A stretch of 48,475 nucleotides of DNA from Planctomycetales bacterium. GTDB taxonomy: Bacteria; Planctomycetota; Phycisphaerae; Sedimentisphaerales; Anaerohalosphaeraceae. The notes under the pieces are model-generated. The model had not been told where the DNA came from, made no database searches, and saw only the letters and a list, made by a program, of their open reading frames with translations. The DNA lies in NCBI GenBank assembly GCA_022615575.1, contig JAKEGM010000144.1, forward strand, positions 1 through 48,475, in the 5' to 3' direction. The number at the start of each line of letters is the position of its first letter. The stretch's first letter is position 1. This document shows positions 44,452 to 48,475 of the stretch, piece by piece. The position numbers were made by a program, and so were the translations under genes.

Positions 44452-44480
44452 TTGCATCCGGCGGGAATCTGGCGTACCAT
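44452..44480 (+). promoter_or_regulatory. Promoter of the topoisomerase VI A gene
   Basis: TTGCAT, 17-base spacer, TACCAT, 53 bases before the ATG. A dyad TGTATAT-CTTT-ATATACA lies just upstream at 44400-44417. Confidence 0.5.
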
Positions 44481-44532
44481 TAGCGATACCTTGGATTTCT
44501 GAAAACCATTAAGAAAGGACGCATTTGTTTTT

Positions 44533-45627
44533 ATGGCAAAAACCAAACAAACTTCCGCCGCCGAACGCATTACGGACAATGCTCGGCAGGTATATAATAC
44601 GATTCTGGCCCGTCGAAAACCCACGATGAATACCCCTATTCGCTCCCTGTCGAACGTGAAATATCACGCCAAAAAGGGGCATTTTGAGATGAAGGGCAAT
44701 ACCAAAAGCCGCACCCTGACGGTCAACACGGTCAAGACCTTTGCCCAGACGCTGAAAATGATGGCCCTATCCAAAGAACTGATCGACGATGATAACATGG
44801 CGACCAAACGAGAGGCCTACTACATCTCCAAAAACTGGGGCAAAGCCGGCTTTGACGAACAGCCCGAATCCGACACGGTCATGGACGATATGGAGGCCAT
44901 GTTCGGCGTCAACCGCGAGCAGCTCCGGTTTGTGCCGGAGGAAAAAGGCGGCGACGTGGCCGGAGAACTGATTGTTCTGGACAAAGACGGAAGCGGAAAA
45001 ACACTCAAAATCGACTGCACCCGTTTCGGCTCGGGGGCGTATTCCATCCCTATCAACGTCGAAGAACTGGGCTTTCAAAGCAAGGCCAAATTCATTCTGG
45101 CCATCGAAACCGCCGGCGCATTCCAGCGATTAGTCAAGTGCGATTACTGGAAAAAAACCAACTGTATTCTAATCAGCATGGGCGGTGTGCCAACGCGGGC
45201 CTGCCGGCGGTTTATCCGGCGGCTCAGCGATAAACTGAAGATTCCCGTCTATGCGTTTGTCGATGGCGACCCCTACGGCTACTTCAATATCTATCGAACT
45301 CTGAAAGTCGGCTCCGGCAACGCGGCGCATCTGAACGAGTTTTTCTGCGTGCCGCAGACCAGTTTTCTGGGCGTAACGCCGCAGGACATCATCGACTATA
45401 AGCTTCCGACCCATCCGCTGAAGGATGTGGACATCAAGCGGGCCAAAGACGCATTGAAAAACGACCCCTTTGTGGCACACTATAAACCGTGGCAGGAAGC
45501 CATCAACCAGATGCTCAAGATGGGCGTGCGTGTCGAACAGCAGGCCTTCGCCAAGCATGGGCTGGATTTTGTCGTGGATCAGTACCTGCCGGACAAACTG
45601 AAACATCCGAACAAGTTTCTTCCCTGA
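44533..45627 (+). CDS. top6A: DNA topoisomerase VI subunit A (Spo11 family)
   Basis: 364 residues. The 5Y-CAP domain has TKREAYYISKNW; by comparison with Spo11 RDxxY the catalytic tyrosine should be Tyr97. The Toprim domain has the acidic residue in LAIETAGAF (Glu192) and the DxD in FVDGDPYGYF (Asp244, Asp246). VPTRACRRFIRRLSDKLKIP is also characteristic. Subunit A cleaves DNA, and the ATP-driven strand passage needs subunit B (GHKL ATPase), which is not in this window: upstream is a 343-base spacer, downstream yggS. Topo VI is mainly archaeal and plant; scattered bacteria including planctomycetes carry it. AAGAAAGGA lies upstream with a slightly long spacing. Confidence 0.93.
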   Translation: MAKTKQTSAAERITDNARQVYNTILARRKPTMNTPIRSLSNVKYHAKKGHFEMKGNTKSRTLTVNTVKTFAQTLKMMALSKELIDDDNMATKREAYYISKNWGKAGFDEQPESDTVMDDMEAMFGVNREQLRFVPEEKGGDVAGELIVLDKDGSGKTLKIDCTRFGSGAYSIPINVEELGFQSKAKFILAIETAGAFQRLVKCDYWKKTNCILISMGGVPTRACRRFIRRLSDKLKIPVYAFVDGDPYGYFNIYRTLKVGSGNAAHLNEFFCVPQTSFLGVTPQDIIDYKLPTHPLKDVDIKRAKDALKNDPFVAHYKPWQEAINQMLKMGVRVEQQAFAKHGLDFVVDQYLPDKLKHPNKFLP

Positions 45628-45650
45628 GCCAAAATAAAGAATGCGGAATC

Positions 45651-46370
45651 ATGGGCGTCATAGCGGATAAATTGAAGAAGGTTCAGGACGACATTGCCGC
45701 TGTTTGTGCGCGCTGCGGCCGGAGCGAAAAATCCGTCAAGACCATCGTGGTCACCAAGACCGCCTCAATGCAGGCCATCCAGGAGGTCATTCGGGAAGGC
45801 ATCGTCGATTTGGGCGAAAACCGCGTTCAGCATTTAAAGCAGATTTCCGATGAAGTGGATGCCTTTTTGAAAGAAAACAAAGACAACGCCGCGATCCCCG
45901 CCGAGATTCAGTGGCACATGATTGGCCACTTGCAGCGGAACAAGGTCCGCCAGACGCTTCAGGTCTGCCGGGTCATTCATTCGGTCGATACGCTCCGCCT
46001 GGCCGAAGAAATCAATACGCAGGCCCACAAGATGGGGATTCACGTCAATGTGCTCGTGCAGGTCAACTGTTCCGGCGAGGCCCAGAAATACGGGGCGCCG
46101 GTCGGGGCGGCCGTTCACCTGGCCGAACAGATTGACACGATGCCCAACCTGCGTCTGATCGGGCTGATGACGATGGCCCCGCTGACGATGGATAAGGACT
46201 GCGTGCGGGCCAGCTTTGCGCGGGCACGGGAACTTTTTGAGGAAATCCGCGGCGAACGCATCGCCGGAGCCAAATTCAAGCATCTCAGCATGGGCATGAG
46301 CCAGGACTACGAAATCGCCATCGAAGAAGGCGCCACGATGCTCCGTATCGGCTCGGCTATCTTCAGCTAA
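45651..46370 (+). CDS. yggS: YggS-family PLP-binding protein (pyridoxal phosphate homeostasis)
   Basis: 239 residues from ATG 45651, 23 bases after the topoisomerase stop; the frame opens earlier inside that gene. The PLP lysine is K36 in VVTKTASM. GENRVQHL, WHMIGHLQRNKV, IHSVDTLRLAEEI, VNCSGEAQKYG, GLMTMAP and LSMGMSQDYEIAIEEGATML are the family blocks in order. It has the barrel of alanine racemase without the second domain and buffers PLP. Confidence 0.95.
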   Translation: MGVIADKLKKVQDDIAAVCARCGRSEKSVKTIVVTKTASMQAIQEVIREGIVDLGENRVQHLKQISDEVDAFLKENKDNAAIPAEIQWHMIGHLQRNKVRQTLQVCRVIHSVDTLRLAEEINTQAHKMGIHVNVLVQVNCSGEAQKYGAPVGAAVHLAEQIDTMPNLRLIGLMTMAPLTMDKDCVRASFARARELFEEIRGERIAGAKFKHLSMGMSQDYEIAIEEGATMLRIGSAIFS

Positions 46371-47164
46371 TGTAACGCAGGCATCCCCAAAGGCCGCAAT
46401 TGGCTTTGTTTCGTTTTTTTGCGTTTTTGCTTTGAAACCACAGATTATAAATAAATAATAGAAACAGCGTTTTACAAAAAAAATTGGGTTTGGTTGGCTT
46501 TGCTTTTGAATCAGCCGCCAGCTTTCAGCTTTCAGCAACCAGCTAAAGGAAAAGAACTTATAGCGATTTTGAAACTTAGAAAATTGGGTTTGCTTTTTAA
46601 AAAAAGCTGCCGGCAACCAGCTACCAGCTTCCAGCAAAAAACCACGGAGTTTAAAATTGTATATTGGATATTGCAGAGTGCATATTGCAATTGACGATTT
46701 TTTAGCCCTTTGCATCTTCTTCCCCCCCATTCCCTTCATTTTACAATACTCATTTTTCAATTTACAATTTATAGTGTATTGTAGCAGAAGTTTTGTAATT
46801 GTCAAACAAAAAAAGTCTATAGTCCTGAGGCATGAGGCCAGAGGATGGCTGTTTTTAACCGCGAATGAACGCGAATTTACGTGAATAAGGAAAGACCACA
46901 GATTACACGGATTTCTTAAATTGTAAATTGGATATTGTAGATTGTAAAATGTAATTGACGATGGACGAATGACGATTGATGACTGGTAACTGCTGACTGC
47001 TTTTTGCTCCTTCATATTCAATTTTCAAAGTTCAATTTTCTATTTTCAATTATTGCGTATTATACCATAAATTAGATAAATGTCAAACTTTTTTAAATAT
47101 TTTTTTGACACCGATTAACATGGATTTTTTAGACGGGATTACAGGATTTTCTCTGAAAAGGTGC
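46371..47164. repeat. Repeat-rich intergenic region with at least five degenerate repeat families
   Basis: About 790 bases with no gene. Recognisable phrases: ACCACAGATTACACGGATTTC (two forms, near 46437 and 46893), CCAGCTTTCAGCTTTCAGCA and CAACCAGCTACCAGCTTCCA (46511-46545, 46609-46634), CGCGAATGAACGCGAATTTAC near 46859, TTGACGATGGACGAATGACG near 46954, TTCAATTTACAATTTA/TTCAATTTTCAAAGTTCAA near 46760 and 47020, and TTTTAGACGGGATTACAGGAT near 47128. AAATTGGGTTTG occurs at 46481, 46581 and 34421. These are phrases of 15-40 bases, repeated with variation, unlike IS elements or CRISPR. Confidence 0.7.
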
Positions 47165-48475
47165 CTACCCTTTTATCTTTCTCGTGATTATCTTAATCAT
47201 ATCGCTGCCGTAAATCCACCGGCCGCCGTTCAATCTTGAAACAAGCGTTATCTGCGCTTTATCGTCAACCGGCAAAATACCTGTAACATCCGCCGTATCA
47301 AAAAATCCCGTCAGATACCATGCCGCATCTTGCACTGAATAAATCAGGGTCTGGCTTTTAGCTTCAATTTCCGACTGCCCGATAACCAAAAGCATCGGCT
47401 GGTTCGGAACGAACTCCGGCTCTTGCTGGCCCTCAAACACAAGCCGCCCGCTAATCTGGCCCCGATTGTTGTCGATATTGATTGTCTGCGGCAGCATTTT
47501 TGCCGGGATTTCTATCGCTTCGATTACTGTTACAATACACGAATTTGGCTTCGAATCCTCAATCCCGTCATTGACAATAAGTGTAATTGTATGCTCCCCA
47601 ACCGGCAAAACCACATTGGGTTCGGCCTCCGTCGCAATCAATTCATTGGCGTCGTTGTACCAGGAATACTCCAACGCATCTCCATCCGCATCAGACGACC
47701 CCGTGCCATCCAACGTTACTTCCGCATACCCATCCACCCACGCAAAAGCCGTAACATCATTTGCATCCGCCACCGGCAGAGTATTCACAAATTCCCACCA
47801 CAAGCGTGGATAATCTTTACCATTATGAATACCCCATATTTCATCCATACCATTTTCTGTCTCACCAATAAAATCCCATCCGGCAAAAATGAAAGTTGAA
47901 AGTGTCTGCATTTCAGACGTTGTTTTTCCAAGGACACCTGTGGGGTCGGGTTCCAGATTTCCAATACCACTAACTACCTCGGAAGTTTCAATGTCCCAAA
48001 AGCAGTGGCTAAGGTTTCCTTGCCTAACATATCCACACAATCCACCAAGATTTCGTGTGTTATCATCCTCTTTTACTGTGCAGGCAGAATAACAATTACT
48101 AATAACACCCCCTAACATTATTCCACATAGGCCGCCAATACCGTTAGACGATCTGGCATCATGAACTAATCCCATAGAATAACAATCCCTAATTTCACCA
48201 TCATAGTTAGTTCCGCATAATAAACCCATCCCATTAGATTGGTATCCTTGCATAGTCAAATTTGTAACATTACAATTCCTGACATCGCCCCCATTTCCTC
48301 CGCATATTCCTCCAAGTGAGTTTCCATTTCCATAGAGAAACGATTGCGTGATATAGCAATTTCGGATACCGCCGTCATTTTTGCCGCACAAAACAGCGGC
48401 GAAAGACTGATAATTATATATCCTGGCATTGCTGTTTTTAATGCCGAGATTAGCAACCGTTCCATTCGGACCAAC
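47165..48475 (-). CDS. GLUG-repeat / PKD-domain surface protein (5' end outside window)
   Basis: The frame is open to the right edge (437 codons visible plus stop); the TTG at 48391 is not a real start. The visible part opens with NGTVANLGIKNSNARIYNY, then repeats of the GLUG type at about 25-30 residue spacing: VLCGKNDGGIRNCYITQSF, GICGGNGGDVRNCNVTNLTM, LLCGTNYDGEIRDCYSMGLV, GLCGIMLGGVISNCYSACTV, GLCGYVRQGNLSHCFWDIET. Then come MQTLSTFIFAGWDF and WGIHNGKDYPRL, usual for GLUG proteins, and a PKD-like sandwich (VTLDGTGSSDADGDALEYSW, EHTITLIVNDG). The last 110 residues are a beta-rich module without a sorting signal I recognise. GLUG repeats form a beta-helix seen in adhesins and IgA peptidases. 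Confidence 0.88.
   Translation of the reverse strand, partial: VGPNGTVANLGIKNSNARIYNYQSFAAVLCGKNDGGIRNCYITQSFLYGNGNSLGGICGGNGGDVRNCNVTNLTMQGYQSNGMGLLCGTNYDGEIRDCYSMGLVHDARSSNGIGGLCGIMLGGVISNCYSACTVKEDDNTRNLGGLCGYVRQGNLSHCFWDIETSEVVSGIGNLEPDPTGVLGKTTSEMQTLSTFIFAGWDFIGETENGMDEIWGIHNGKDYPRLWWEFVNTLPVADANDVTAFAWVDGYAEVTLDGTGSSDADGDALEYSWYNDANELIATEAEPNVVLPVGEHTITLIVNDGIEDSKPNSCIVTVIEAIEIPAKMLPQTINIDNNRGQISGRLVFEGQQEPEFVPNQPMLLVIGQSEIEAKSQTLIYSVQDAAWYLTGFFDTADVTGILPVDDKAQITLVSRLNGGRWIYGSDMIKIITRKIKG

Noticed and set aside
45834-47021. 395-codon minus-strand open frame
   Set aside because: It runs antisense through yggS and across the repeat-rich spacer; its translation is low-complexity (Phe/Tyr/Asn-rich) and unlike any protein.
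46371-47164. CRISPR array
   Set aside because: The repeats are degenerate, unequal in length and not separated by unique spacers of constant size; no cas genes are in the window.

Overview
The window looks like a chromosomal segment of an uncultured anaerobic planctomycete, most likely of the Phycisphaerae / Sedimentisphaerales type. The pointers are a secreted protein ending in a single dockerin-like Ca-binding repeat, a GLUG-repeat/PKD surface protein, an ECF-sigma protein fused to a membrane anchor and beta-sandwich domains, a bacterial topoisomerase VI A subunit, a membrane pyrophosphatase, and moderately GC-rich genes separated by AT-rich spacers full of degenerate short repeats. The taxonomy is inference; there is no rRNA here.

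Layout. 1-8.0 kb (minus): the 5' part of an LplT-PlsC-acyl-ACP-synthetase triple fusion running off the left edge, a membrane coiled-coil/zinc-ribbon protein, an alpha/beta hydrolase, a small secreted Skp-like protein, a B12-binding-type radical SAM enzyme and, just upstream of it, a small membrane or secreted peptide gene read in two frames. 8.2-12.4 kb (plus): a sigma-54 activator divergent from the peptide/radical-SAM operon, then the ECF-sigma/TM/beta-sandwich fusion. 12.58-12.80 kb: tRNA-Met(CAT) and tRNA-Glu(CTC) with a terminator between them. 13.2-14.3 kb (minus): an EamA transporter whose His-rich tail lies out of frame. 14.7-25.0 kb (minus): a nine-gene aerotolerance (Bat) operon, moxR-DUF58-ppiC-lipoprotein-batA-batB-batC-batD-batE. 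25.3-31.9 kb (minus): a tripartite efflux operon (HlyD adaptor, outer-membrane factor, RbbA-type double ATPase/permease, YhhJ-type permease). 32.1-34.2 kb (minus): a DUF4239-like membrane protein and a secreted choice-of-anchor protein. 35.1-37.5 kb (plus): the dockerin-like secreted protein behind a long structured leader. 37.7-46.4 kb (plus): argJ, hppA, rsfS, argS, yjbQ, topoisomerase VI A and yggS. 46.4-47.2 kb: repeat-rich spacer. 47.2 kb to the end (minus): the 3' part of a GLUG/PKD surface protein.

The most interesting unit is the 5.8-9.7 kb locus. A near-consensus sigma-54 promoter (TGGCACG-N4-TTGT, 8059-8073, minus) lies 53 bases upstream of the peptide gene. About 110-130 bases further upstream are two ACAT-N3-ATGT dyads 22 bases apart, exactly over the promoter and start codon of the divergent sigma-54 activator. 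This reads as a self-contained regulon: the activator would bind the dyads, repress itself and switch on peptide, radical SAM and secreted helper genes. The peptide reading frame needs a -1 shift at a G GGA AAG heptamer.

Other points worth a second look are the out-of-frame His-rich tail of the EamA transporter, a sharply AT-rich block inside argS, intergenic repeats that supply the last codons and stops of several genes, and a topoisomerase VI A gene with no B subunit in the window.
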